A DNA stretch of 23,785 bases from Ruminococcus sp. (GCA_029063695.1 JAIDNR010000217.1:1-23785), one strand, 5' to 3'. Shown: positions 1 through 5,981, counted from the stretch's first letter. Numbers and translations: made by a program. Notes: a model not told the origin generated them from the sequence alone.

Positions 1-179
1 CTTATGGTGCAAGAGATATACGTCGTGTTATCCGTCAGGAAGTTGAGGACAAGATTGCTGAGATTATAATTAATAATATGTCTGAAACAGATATTATCAC
101 AATATCTGCAAATGATGACGAAATTACTGTTACAGGTAAAAAAAAGGAGACTGAAAAATGCGTGGATTCAGAAAAATAA
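1..179 (+). CDS. Clp-family AAA+ ATPase, C-terminal fragment (partial)
   Basis: Only the last 58 residues are visible; the gene begins before the window. The frame starts at base 3 and reads YGARDIRRVIRQEVEDKIAE, which matches the small C-terminal subdomain of the second AAA+ module in ClpB/ClpC-type unfoldases (family pattern GAR-x-(L/I)RR-x-I-x-x-x-(I/V)ED). Such proteins are cytoplasmic hexamers that unfold substrates, either for ClpP or for disaggregation. The end is a charged tail rich in lysine and glutamate. The stop TAA at 177-179 lies inside the next gene, so the two overlap by 22 bases in different frames, and the next gene's ribosome site (AAGGAG, 145-150) is inside this coding region. 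That suggests co-transcription. Which Clp subfamily it is cannot be decided from this fragment. Confidence 0.8.
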   Translation, partial: YGARDIRRVIRQEVEDKIAEIIINNMSETDIITISANDDEITVTGKKKETEKCVDSEK

Positions 180-835
180 TTTCCGCTGTTATGGCTGTTG
201 GTGTACTTATGTCACTTACAGCCTGCGGAGACAAAAAAAACAACAGCAGTACACTAGAGGGAGAACCGCAGAGAACTTTTCCGAATGAGGTTGTAACCGC
301 AAAGCCAAAAGAAGAAACACCGACTGCTCCGGAAATTGTTGCCGCTGAGGACGGTCCTCGTCTCTCTATCGGAAATACTACTGCTAAAGCAGGCGAATAT
401 GCAGAAGTTACGCTTTATGTTGAAAATGCTGACCAGAACTGGAGCTTTTGCGGCATTCATATAACATTTCCTGATGTTCTGGAAGTTGAAATGTTCAATG
501 TTGAAAAAGACCTTGTAAAATTTGAAAGAGGCGGGGCTTCACAATATTCAGCAGGTGCAACTTCAATGCTGTGGGTAGAGAATATGCCCGAATCACTTAC
601 TTCACAGAATCTCAGCTGTTTGTTCTTTACTGAAATTTTTGAGTCTGATTACGGTCTTGACGGCGATATTGTCACATTCAGAATGAAGATTCCGGAAGAT
701 GCTGAAAGCGGTACTGTTTATCCTATCGGTTTCTATTATATGAATACTGATAAATTCCAGAACAGTAAAAAAGACCTTTCACTTGAAAAATATGCCTTTG
801 AAAACTGGAAAGAGGGTAGTATTACTGTTGAATAG
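158..835 (+). CDS. Lipoprotein with a C-terminal cohesin-like domain
   Basis: A 225-residue exported lipoprotein. Residues 1-22 form a signal peptide (basic MRGFRK, hydrophobic core) ending in lipobox LTAC, so Cys23 should be lipidated and the protein anchored outside the membrane. Residues 24-65 are a polar linker rich in Glu, Pro and Thr. Residues 66-225 resemble a cohesin: an opening strand ending in TAKAGEYAEVTLYVEN, then CGIHITFPDVLEVE (compare the family's GFQ-x-x-x-x-YDP-x-VL), a strand VTFRMKIPEDAESGTVYPIGF, and a closing AFENWKEGSITVE like the typical 'F-x-x-G-x-(I/V)TV' end. Cohesins bind dockerins in cellulosomes. The start has AAGGAG eight bases upstream. The cohesin call is from pattern memory; another immunoglobulin-like or carbohydrate-binding beta sandwich is possible. 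Confidence 0.62.
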   Translation: MRGFRKIISAVMAVGVLMSLTACGDKKNNSSTLEGEPQRTFPNEVVTAKPKEETPTAPEIVAAEDGPRLSIGNTTAKAGEYAEVTLYVENADQNWSFCGIHITFPDVLEVEMFNVEKDLVKFERGGASQYSAGATSMLWVENMPESLTSQNLSCLFFTEIFESDYGLDGDIVTFRMKIPEDAESGTVYPIGFYYMNTDKFQNSKKDLSLEKYAFENWKEGSITVE

Positions 836-840
836 TCTTG

Positions 841-902
841 TAAATATGACAAAAACAGTAATTAACTGTTAAATATGACAGTATTTTGTGGGAATATTGA
901 CA
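841..902 (+). repeat. Direct repeats and overlapping short hairpins between lipoprotein and DUF4190 gene
   Basis: TAAATATGACA occurs exactly at 841-851 and again at 870-880, and a related GGAATATTGACA at 891-902 runs into the -35 box of the next promoter. Two hairpins compete for the same bases: AACAGT (854-859) with ACTGTT (865-870), and ACTGT (865-869) with ACAGT (878-882), the latter followed by ATTTTG. The second may be a weak terminator of the lipoprotein gene. There is no strong terminator here. Confidence 0.35.
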
Positions 903-925
903 TTGTGATAAAACTGTGATACAAT
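897..925 (+). promoter_or_regulatory. Sigma-A promoter for DUF4190-DUF2752 pair
   Basis: TTGACA at 897-902 and TACAAT at 920-925, separated by exactly 17 bases, about 33 bases before the ATG at 959. The pair therefore does not depend on the upstream Clp/lipoprotein transcript. Confidence 0.75.
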
Positions 926-958
926 AAAATTATAAAATTAATTGGAGGATTATTTATT

Positions 959-1495
959 ATGGACGATTTTAACAGCAACAACAATAACGATGGCGGTGTA
1001 AATCTTTTCAAATCACCTGAGCCTAATGACCGTCAGGGTGAATCAAATGCACAGCAGTCACCTCAGAATCAGAACTTCGGACAGCAGAATTTCGGTGGTC
1101 AGCCAAATCCAAACCCGAATCCGATTCAGCCGAATCAGTTCAGCGGACAGAATATGGGCGGTTATAACCCTAATCCGAATTTCAATCAGAATGCCAACGG
1201 CGGAAAAGGATTGTCAATTGCTGCTATGGTATGCGGTATCGTTTCAATTCTTGGTTTCTGCTGCTGTACTCCTATTGGTATTCTTTGCGGTCTGGCAGGT
1301 GTTATTCTTGGTATCGTAAGCAAGACAAAGAAGATGGACGGCTCTGGAATGGCTCTTGCAGGAATTATTACAGGTGCTATAGGTATAGTAGGAAGTATCA
1401 TAGCAATGATTATCGGTGCTTCCATGAATGCTGATTTTTTTGAACAACTTCAAGACGCTATGGATTCAGTCGCAATATTTTTCATGTTCATATAA
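959..1495 (+). CDS. DUF4190-type membrane protein with Asn/Gln/Pro-rich N-terminus
   Basis: A 178-residue protein. Residues 1-82 are low-complexity and hydrophilic, with Asn, Gln, Pro, Gly and repeated NPNP-like stretches. Residues 84-155 form two glycine-rich membrane hairpins: GLSIAAMVCGIVSILGF with a CCC triplet and PIGILCGLAGVILGIVSK, then GMALAGIITGAIGIVGSI. This 'GKGLSIAAMVCGIVS...KMDGSGMALAGIITG' layout is typical of DUF4190, a small membrane domain common in Firmicutes and Actinobacteria with no established function. The disordered segment probably faces the cytoplasm. GGAGG at 943-947 supports the start. The next gene begins 6 bases after the stop, so the two are likely co-translated. 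Confidence 0.75.
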   Translation: MDDFNSNNNNDGGVNLFKSPEPNDRQGESNAQQSPQNQNFGQQNFGGQPNPNPNPIQPNQFSGQNMGGYNPNPNFNQNANGGKGLSIAAMVCGIVSILGFCCCTPIGILCGLAGVILGIVSKTKKMDGSGMALAGIITGAIGIVGSIIAMIIGASMNADFFEQLQDAMDSVAIFFMFI

Positions 1496-1501
1496 AATAA
1501 A

Positions 1502-1894
1502 ATGACAAGAAAACAGCAGATTATCATTGCAATATCTGCTCCGACAGCTGTTATTCTTTTATTCGTATTCAGGGATTTCATAATGAGTCTTGCACCGATT
1601 CTCGGCGAATGTACATTTCATAAAATAACAGGCTTGTGGTGTCCCGGCTGTGGAAATACAAGATGTGTAAACGCAATGCTTCACGGACATTTTCTCCTTG
1701 CAGTCAGGAACAATATTTCCCTGCCGTTTATAGCTGTAGTGCTTTTCGGATTCTATATCGAACTCATTTTTGGCATTTTCGGGAAAAATGTAAAGATACT
1801 TACAAGAAAAGCATGGATATGGTGGACTGTGCTTGTACTTTTCGGCGTATATTTTATTGCAAGAAATTTCATACCTGCTATCGCACCGATATAA
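1502..1894 (+). CDS. DUF2752 family membrane protein
   Basis: A 130-residue integral membrane protein with about three hydrophobic segments (roughly 6-24, 70-92 and 105-121). The diagnostic part is GLWCPGCGNTR at residues 44-54: the DUF2752 signature is a CPxCGxTR motif between the first two membrane segments. The CxxC pair (Cys47, Cys50) could bind metal or be redox-active, but no function is established for the family. There is no clear Shine-Dalgarno sequence; the stop of the DUF4190 gene is 6 bases upstream, so translation is probably coupled. DUF2752 and DUF4190 proteins being adjacent suggests a shared membrane role, which is inference. Confidence 0.8.
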   Translation: MTRKQQIIIAISAPTAVILLFVFRDFIMSLAPILGECTFHKITGLWCPGCGNTRCVNAMLHGHFLLAVRNNISLPFIAVVLFGFYIELIFGIFGKNVKILTRKAWIWWTVLVLFGVYFIARNFIPAIAPI

Positions 1895-1903
1895 TGACAT
1901 AAC

Positions 1904-1939
1904 AAAAACGGCTCAGGAATAAACCTGAACCGTTTTTTT
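1904..1939. terminator. Bidirectional terminator between convergent genes
   Basis: AACGGCTCAGG (1907-1917) pairs with CCTGAACCGTT (1924-1934) around a short loop. The single C/A mismatch becomes a U-G wobble in the leftward transcript. Flanking A-run and T-run serve as U-tracts for both directions, so it ends both the DUF2752 gene and the leftward regulator gene. Confidence 0.85.
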
Positions 1940-1940
1940 A

Positions 1941-2936
1941 TTATTTTTTCTCAATGGCTTTTGCTATAAATGTAACTACAGGAGTAAGAACACCTGCAAT
2001 CGGAAAAATAATCCAGCTTCTGCCGAAATCCCATGTTGTAAAGCTGTAAGCAAAGTAAACAGCAAGTATTATACACCAGTATGCACTTATAATTCTGCCT
2101 GCAAGCGACGATTTATCCACATGAGTTCTCGTTTTACGGTCACGACTGTAGCCTTCTTCTTCTAAAAGTACATTATATCCGCCGATTATTATGCTTGTAT
2201 TCACTATCATAAATACACCGACAGCAACGCATACAAAAAGAAGTACAGAGCTTAGCATATCAGTGACATAGTTGTTAAAAGCTGTACCGAATATAATTGC
2301 AGGAACTACAGAAAGAATACAAAGCATTACACCTATGACAATCATCATTATGTGTCTGGACTGATACTGTTCTTTTTTTGATTTCACCATGCCGTCAATG
2401 CCGTATTCAGTATCAATACACTGTGATTTCAGAAAATCAAATGATTTCATTGACATTGATGAAAAGATGAACATTCCGACAGCAGCGGCGATAATCAGGA
2501 ACATAAATACTGCGCTTAAATCTTCAAGGGCGGAGTTATTGAAAATTTCAAGTAATATCGGCGGAACTACTGAAACAATGCAGAGTGCAACTCCCAGTGC
2601 GATAAAAAAGGCATGTTTTTTGTTTTTACTGAGAAAGTCATTTGCTTGTTTCATTGAAACGTATGTAAGAGGCGGTTGTGTTTCATCGTATATATCTTCA
2701 ACGGAAATATCCGCTGTTGATTCTGGTTTTGCAAGGTCAATTTTATCTTTGAGAAGATAATCGGTTGTTACTCCGAAAATTTCCGACATTTTAAGTATGC
2801 GGTTCAAATCGGGTGTGGACTGTGCCATTTCCCATTTTGAAACCGACTGCCTGCTTACTCCTAACTTTTCGGCAAGTTCCTCCTGTGACATACCTGCCTT
2901 TTTTCTTAAGTCAATAATTTTGTCTGCGAGAATCAT
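1941..2936 (-). CDS. XRE-family regulator with C-terminal membrane domain
   Basis: A 331-residue protein that couples a DNA-binding head to a membrane domain. Residues 2-62 are a Cro/C1-type helix-turn-helix (LADKIIDLRKKAGMSQEELA, then GVSRQSVSKWE). Residues 108-131, 140-160, 196-218, 226-251, 291-310 and 316-336 or so are hydrophobic, predicting about six membrane spans; the blocks around 108 and 196 look like an internal duplication (ALCIVSVVPPIL versus MLCILSVVPAII). The frame extends five codons upstream, but that earlier ATG overlaps GGAGG; the ATG at 2936 has GGAGG at correct spacing, so it is chosen. The gene is divergent from the RNase Z-like gene and may regulate itself, its neighbour, or both. 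The sensed signal is unknown. Confidence 0.85.
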   Translation of the reverse strand: MILADKIIDLRKKAGMSQEELAEKLGVSRQSVSKWEMAQSTPDLNRILKMSEIFGVTTDYLLKDKIDLAKPESTADISVEDIYDETQPPLTYVSMKQANDFLSKNKKHAFFIALGVALCIVSVVPPILLEIFNNSALEDLSAVFMFLIIAAAVGMFIFSSMSMKSFDFLKSQCIDTEYGIDGMVKSKKEQYQSRHIMMIVIGVMLCILSVVPAIIFGTAFNNYVTDMLSSVLLFVCVAVGVFMIVNTSIIIGGYNVLLEEEGYSRDRKTRTHVDKSSLAGRIISAYWCIILAVYFAYSFTTWDFGRSWIIFPIAGVLTPVVTFIAKAIEKK

Positions 2937-2969
2937 AATAAATACCTCCATGAGTTTTTCTTTGATTCC

Positions 2970-2998
2970 AGTATATCATACAAGACGGTTGCAGTCAA
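2970..2998 (-). promoter_or_regulatory. Sigma-A promoter of the membrane-anchored XRE gene
   Basis: On the minus strand TTGACT (2993-2998) and TATACT (2970-2975) are separated by 17 bases, about 35 bases before the chosen start. A GTTGCA-containing element overlaps the -35 region. Confidence 0.8.
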
Positions 2999-3040
2999 TC
3001 AATTCAGCTTGGAAATATGTCAACCGGCAGTTGCAACGGC
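2985..3040. promoter_or_regulatory. Candidate operator cluster (GTTGCA-type dyads) between divergent promoters
   Basis: GACGGTTGCAGTC at 2985-2997 overlaps the leftward -35 box. GCAGTTGCAACGGC at 3027-3040 is a palindrome with one mismatch, and CAACCGGCAGTTG (3021-3033) is a further dyad overlapping it. Shared GTTGCA/TGCAAC cores placed between divergent promoters suggest binding by the adjacent XRE protein. Inference only. Confidence 0.35.
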
Positions 3041-3059
3041 TGTAAATCGGCATAAACTG

Positions 3060-3088
3060 TTGACTTTGCATTGCACATATGCTATAAT
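3060..3088 (+). promoter_or_regulatory. Sigma-A promoter of the RNase Z-like gene
   Basis: TTGACT at 3060-3065 and a perfect TATAAT at 3083-3088 with a 17-base spacer. Transcription should begin near 3095, which rules out the in-frame GTG at 3094 as start codon and supports the ATG at 3112. Confidence 0.88.
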
Positions 3089-3111
3089 GTAAAGTGAAAG
3101 GAAGTGGAGAA

Positions 3112-4014
3112 ATGATAGGAGTAACATTGATAGGCACAGGCGGAATGCTTCCGCTGCCTGAACGCTGGCTTACAAGTATGTGGCTCGAATACAACGGAAA
3201 AGCCTGTCTGATTGACTGCGGAGAGGGTACACAGATAGCAATTAACAGACATGGGATAAAGCTCAGTCATCTTGATATATTACTGATAACTCATGTTCAC
3301 GCTGACCATGTTTCGGGACTGGCAGGACTTCTTTTGTCGCTTGGAAACTGCGGTAAAACAGACGTTCTGAAAATTTACGGTCATAAGGGAATAACAGATA
3401 CAATAAAAAAGCTTTGCTGTATATGCCCTGTACTGCCATTTGAACTTGAAATACATGAACTTCCGCTTGACTGCAAATCCGAATTTGAATGGAATGACAT
3501 GACAGTATCGTCAATGCCGTTAAAGCACAGTATTGATTGTCTGGGATATTCGTTTGTACTCAGAAGAAAGCCTGTATTCAATCCACAGAAAGCAAAGTCA
3601 CTGGACATAGATGTGAAATACTGGAAAGAACTCCATTCGGGAAAGACAATAATCATAGACGGCAGGGAAATTACTTCCGAAATGGTGACTGATGAACAGC
3701 GTAATCCTATAAAAGTGACATATATGACAGACAGCAGGTATTTTGATAAAATGATTGACTTTGCAGAAAATTCAGATTTGCTTATAAGCGAGGGAATGTA
3801 CGGTGATGATGAATATATAAGCAAAATGGCTGAAAAAGGTCACATGGTATTCTCTCAGAGTGCGGAAATTGCAAGGAAATCCGATTCAAAGATGCTGTGG
3901 CTTACTCATTACAGCCCCGCACTTGTAAATCCTCACGAATATGCCAAAGATGTGAAGCGGATTTTTGAGAATACAGTTATAAGCAGGGACGGCGAAAAAT
4001 GCGATTTGAAATGA
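3112..4014 (+). CDS. RNase Z-like metallo-beta-lactamase-fold hydrolase
   Basis: A 300-residue protein, close to the usual length of bacterial RNase Z (tRNA 3' endonuclease). Motifs in order: THVHADH at 60-66 (zinc ligands His61, His63, Asp65, His66), KHS with His139, TDS with Asp207, SEG with Glu227 and LTHYSP with His266. The stretch from GYSF (145) to TDSRY matches the RNase Z pattern of 'lower bound, grip, then D-T/S-R' in spacing. Function in the family is removal of the 3' trailer from pre-tRNA in the cytoplasm; related paralogues act on other phosphodiesters, so the substrate is not certain. The start has GGAAGTGGAG just upstream, and the transcript starts too late for the alternative GTG at 3094. 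Confidence 0.78.
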   Translation: MIGVTLIGTGGMLPLPERWLTSMWLEYNGKACLIDCGEGTQIAINRHGIKLSHLDILLITHVHADHVSGLAGLLLSLGNCGKTDVLKIYGHKGITDTIKKLCCICPVLPFELEIHELPLDCKSEFEWNDMTVSSMPLKHSIDCLGYSFVLRRKPVFNPQKAKSLDIDVKYWKELHSGKTIIIDGREITSEMVTDEQRNPIKVTYMTDSRYFDKMIDFAENSDLLISEGMYGDDEYISKMAEKGHMVFSQSAEIARKSDSKMLWLTHYSPALVNPHEYAKDVKRIFENTVISRDGEKCDLK

Positions 4015-4016
4015 TG

Positions 4017-4046
4017 AAAAATCCCACGTTGATTCGTGGGATTTTT
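4017..4046. terminator. Terminator between convergent RNase Z-like and ECF S genes
   Basis: ATCCCACG (4021-4028), loop TTGATT, CGTGGGAT (4035-4042), with A-run before and T-run after. The hairpin can serve both directions; the leftward ECF S gene stops at 4061. Confidence 0.85.
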
Positions 4047-4066
4047 ATTTATTTATTTATTTATTT
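4047..4066. repeat. ATTT tetranucleotide tandem repeat
   Basis: Five uninterrupted ATTT units at 4047-4066, followed by ATTG. The leftward gene's final codons and stop (AAT AAA TAA) fall inside it. Unit gain or loss could shift the stop, but every downstream frame in an AAAT run quickly meets TAA. Confidence 0.8.
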
Positions 4067-4594
4067 ATTGAACATTTTCTTGAATCCGATTCTGTCAAAA
4101 AGAAATGCAACGGCAACAAATAATGCAGTACTTGCACCAATCTGTACACAATATGCAGGAGTCTGAGTGAATGCAGCGGTTATTGCAGTCCATGACAGAC
4201 CGCCTGCCATTACAGTACCCTCATACAGGCTGTAGCCGACAATACATACAATTCCCGACGGAATAATGCTGAGAATATTTCTCAATGTCAGAATCTTTTC
4301 ACTCTTATTCGAGAAAAATAATGCAGTAACAGCTTTTATGATAACGGTAGCAGGTATCCAGACAGGAAATCCTGATAATCCGTCAGCAAGAGTACCGCCG
4401 ATAGCACCTGCCGCCATTGCATAAGGTGTCGGAAGAATACAAGCGGCGATATATATAAGTCCGTCACCGGCGTGGGTATATCCTGCACCCGTCGGAACGT
4501 GTATGTATGCTGTAAAAATATAGATAAGGGCGGCGAAAAGTCCTGTTGTTGTAATCAGACGCATTTTAGCCGTTGAAATTGATTTTGTTCCCAT
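4061..4594 (-). CDS. ECF transporter S component, substrate unknown
   Basis: A 177-residue hydrophobic protein with about six membrane segments beginning near residues 13, 44, 62, 79, 105 and 145, the size and layout of substrate-binding (S) subunits of energy-coupling-factor transporters. An early segment reads VPTGAGYTHAGDGLIYIA; an H-x-G-D motif before the second helix is common in these vitamin/cofactor importers. S subunits bind a substrate and share the EcfA/A'/T motor encoded elsewhere. No riboswitch or biosynthetic neighbour is present to name the vitamin. The frame extends three codons to a GTG at 4603, but that overlaps the ribosome site CCGGAG; ATG at 4594 is eight bases after it and is chosen. 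Confidence 0.72.
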   Translation of the reverse strand: MGTKSISTAKMRLITTTGLFAALIYIFTAYIHVPTGAGYTHAGDGLIYIAACILPTPYAMAAGAIGGTLADGLSGFPVWIPATVIIKAVTALFFSNKSEKILTLRNILSIIPSGIVCIVGYSLYEGTVMAGGLSWTAITAAFTQTPAYCVQIGASTALFVAVAFLFDRIGFKKMFNK

Positions 4595-4616
4595 TGAAAT
4601 CACTCCGGTTGAAATT

Positions 4617-4633
4617 CCTATTATAATAATAGG
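4617..4633 (-). promoter_or_regulatory. Palindrome at the transcription start of the ECF S gene
   Basis: CCTATTA, three bases, TAATAGG: a perfect 7-bp inverted repeat starting just after the predicted transcription start and ending about 20 bases before the ATG. It could be an operator or a 5' mRNA hairpin. Confidence 0.4.
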
Positions 4634-4641
4634 TTATTGTT

Positions 4642-4670
4642 ATTATATCATATTCAGTTTAAAATTTCAA
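4642..4670 (-). promoter_or_regulatory. Sigma-A promoter of the ECF S gene
   Basis: Minus strand TTGAAA (4665-4670), 17-base spacer, TATAAT (4642-4647). The resulting leader would be only about 40 bases, too short for a known vitamin riboswitch. Confidence 0.82.
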
Positions 4671-4723
4671 TAGTAATTTATTATAATACTCATGAAAAAT
4701 TCAGCATATTTTTATGAAAAAAA

Positions 4724-4748
4724 GCAAGCCTTAAGACCTGCTTTTTTA
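4724..4748 (-). terminator. Terminator of the small XRE gene
   Basis: AAGCA-AGCCTTAAGACC-TGCTT: on the plus strand AAAGCAAG near 4723-4730 pairs with CTGCTTTTTT near 4738-4746, with A- and T-runs on both sides. The stem is short and imperfect, but its position right after the leftward stop codon fits. Confidence 0.5.
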
Positions 4749-4752
4749 TGTT

Positions 4753-4968
4753 TTATTTATTTACTTTTTTGGCATTTGTACGTCCTAAAATATAATCTGT
4801 GGAAACATTGTAGAAGTCTGCCAGAGTGATAAGATGCTCAACGGGAATCGTCTGAAAACCACGTTCATAGCGTGAATAGACGGTCTGTTTTGTGTTGAGC
4901 AGTTCCGCAATCTGCGTCTGATTCATGTCCATATCCTCACGCAAATCCTTTAATCTTTGAAAATACAC
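4753..4968 (-). CDS. Small XRE-family repressor
   Basis: A 71-residue protein consisting of almost nothing but a Cro/C1 helix-turn-helix: FQRLKDLREDMDMNQTQIAE, LLNTKQTVYSRYERG, then HLITLADFYNVSTDYILGR, a common Firmicutes pattern. It should bind DNA as a dimer in the cytoplasm. The frame can be extended to a TTG at 4983, but GGAG lies at 4981-4978; a GTG at 4968 is nine bases beyond it and gives the usual MYFQRL start, so GTG is chosen. It is divergent from the lipoprotein cassette at 5131, whose promoter region holds a perfect 18-bp palindrome, so it is probably that cassette's repressor. A weak hairpin with a T-run (AAAGCAGGTC / AAGACCTGCTTTTTT, near 4724-4748) follows it and serves as its terminator. 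Confidence 0.8.
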   Translation of the reverse strand: MYFQRLKDLREDMDMNQTQIAELLNTKQTVYSRYERGFQTIPVEHLITLADFYNVSTDYILGRTNAKKVNK

Positions 4969-4998
4969 AAAAATCATCTCCAATATATGTATAATTTG

Positions 4999-5021
4999 CC
5001 GATTTTTTAAAAAATAATCGG
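4999..5021. promoter_or_regulatory. AT-rich inverted repeat between divergent XRE and lipoprotein genes
   Basis: CCGATT (4999-5004) and AATCGG (5016-5021) flank an A/T core; arms match over 11 positions with one mismatch. It sits about 30 bases upstream of the XRE start and just upstream of the rightward -35 box, so it may be a second regulatory site or part of the poorly defined leftward promoter. Confidence 0.4.
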
Positions 5022-5029
5022 TTTATATA

Positions 5030-5058
5030 TTGACTTTAGCATATTTTAATGATATAAT
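5030..5058 (+). promoter_or_regulatory. Sigma-A promoter of the lipoprotein cassette
   Basis: TTGACT at 5030-5035 and TATAAT at 5053-5058, spacer 17. Near-consensus and probably strong when not repressed; transcription would start near 5065. Confidence 0.85.
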
Positions 5059-5066
5059 GTGTGCTA

Positions 5067-5084
5067 TAGTACTTATAAGTACTA
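5067..5084. promoter_or_regulatory. Perfect 18-bp palindrome, probable XRE operator
   Basis: TAGTACTTA followed by its exact complement TAAGTACTA. It begins about 9 bases after the -10 box, covering the predicted +3 to +20, where a bound dimer would block transcription. The divergent small XRE gene is the obvious candidate to bind it. Confidence 0.7.
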
Positions 5085-5130
5085 AAATGCCTGTTTCAGA
5101 AAAGAATAATATGCGAAAGGAATAAACTAT

Positions 5131-5715
5131 ATGAAAAAACTTATTTCAATATTTTCAGCAATTACTATATGTACAAGTCTTTCATCATGTGGACAATCAC
5201 TCACAGAAGAAGAAAATAAAATACTTGAGGCACTTGTTAATGGTAAGTATTCATATGAAGAATATGGTGATATAATTTCATGCAGTAATATTTACTCATA
5301 TGATGACGAAAACGATGAACAATATCCGTTTATTTTACTTGATGTGAGCAATAAAGTTGACAGTTATTGTTATATAGATTTTGCAGATGATGATGAAGAT
5401 GTATGTGTTCTTGTTGTTGAAGGAGATAGTCAAGGAACAATATTTACCTATTCTGAGTCAGCTATAGCATCAGCATATCACCTTCTAAATTCAGACTACG
5501 ATTTGTTTATAAAAATGTTTCCTTCTGCTGTAGAAAACATTGACAATTTGAACGAAATTATCCCAAATAGATTTACTGAACTTGGATATTATTTGTTTTA
5601 TGTTCCTGATGACAGCACAATAAATACAAGAATCATTTCCAAAAATTTAACATCAGAAAATAAGGAAAGAATTACAGAAGAATCCACAAGCAAACAGAAA
5701 AGAGGTAAAATATGA
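5131..5715 (+). CDS. Lipoprotein of unknown function
   Basis: A 194-residue protein I do not recognise. Residues 1-19 form a signal peptide (MKK, hydrophobic core) with lipobox LSSC, so Cys20 should be lipidated and the mature protein held on the outer face of the membrane. The mature part is acidic, with runs such as DDENDE (58-63) and DDDED, few positive charges until the end, and a lysine-rich tail STSKQKRGKI. No repeat or known motif is visible. GAAAGGA about ten bases upstream supports the ATG. Its stop overlaps the next gene's ATG by four bases (ATGA), so the three genes form one operon. The region is more AT-rich than its surroundings, which suggests acquired DNA. Not a recognised toxin or antitoxin. 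Confidence 0.72.
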   Translation: MKKLISIFSAITICTSLSSCGQSLTEEENKILEALVNGKYSYEEYGDIISCSNIYSYDDENDEQYPFILLDVSNKVDSYCYIDFADDDEDVCVLVVEGDSQGTIFTYSESAIASAYHLLNSDYDLFIKMFPSAVENIDNLNEIIPNRFTELGYYLFYVPDDSTINTRIISKNLTSENKERITEESTSKQKRGKI

Positions 5716-5963
5716 ATTTTCATGGATGGATTGCATTACCGCTTGAAGTAATGGCGAAAGAAAATGGAATAAATATTTCTGCTGATTCTATTGAATGCGG
5801 ACAATTTGTTGAAGTTATGCTTCAAATTCTCAAATTCAAAAAAGTTTCAAGTAAGGATTTTGAAAACAAATGTTTACCTTATCAGGGTAAAACTGTTTTT
5901 GAAATCTCTGAAATAAAAGCATTTGAATTATATGATGATTTTAAATTGCTTATTAAAAGTTAA
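5712..5963 (+). CDS. Small cytoplasmic protein of unknown function
   Basis: An 83-residue soluble protein with no signal peptide or membrane segment. The N-terminus reads MNFHGWIALPLEVMAKENGI; the rest looks mostly helical with amphipathic stretches (FVEVMLQILKFKKVSSKDFE) and ends in a helix-like FELYDDFKLLIKS. I recognise no family. Its ATG overlaps the lipoprotein's stop by four bases and AGAGGT lies just upstream, so expression is tied to the lipoprotein. The next gene starts 18 bases after its stop. It may be a partner of either neighbour. Confidence 0.65.
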   Translation: MNFHGWIALPLEVMAKENGINISADSIECGQFVEVMLQILKFKKVSSKDFENKCLPYQGKTVFEISEIKAFELYDDFKLLIKS

Positions 5964-5981
5964 TTAGAAAGGAGACAAATC

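Noticed and set aside
3094..3111. GTG at 3094 as start of the RNase Z-like gene
   Set aside because: It is only 6 bases after the -10 box, so it would be at or before the transcript's first base.
4595..4670. Vitamin riboswitch before the ECF S gene
   Set aside because: The predicted transcription start leaves only about 40 bases of leader, too short for TPP, FMN, cobalamin or similar aptamers.
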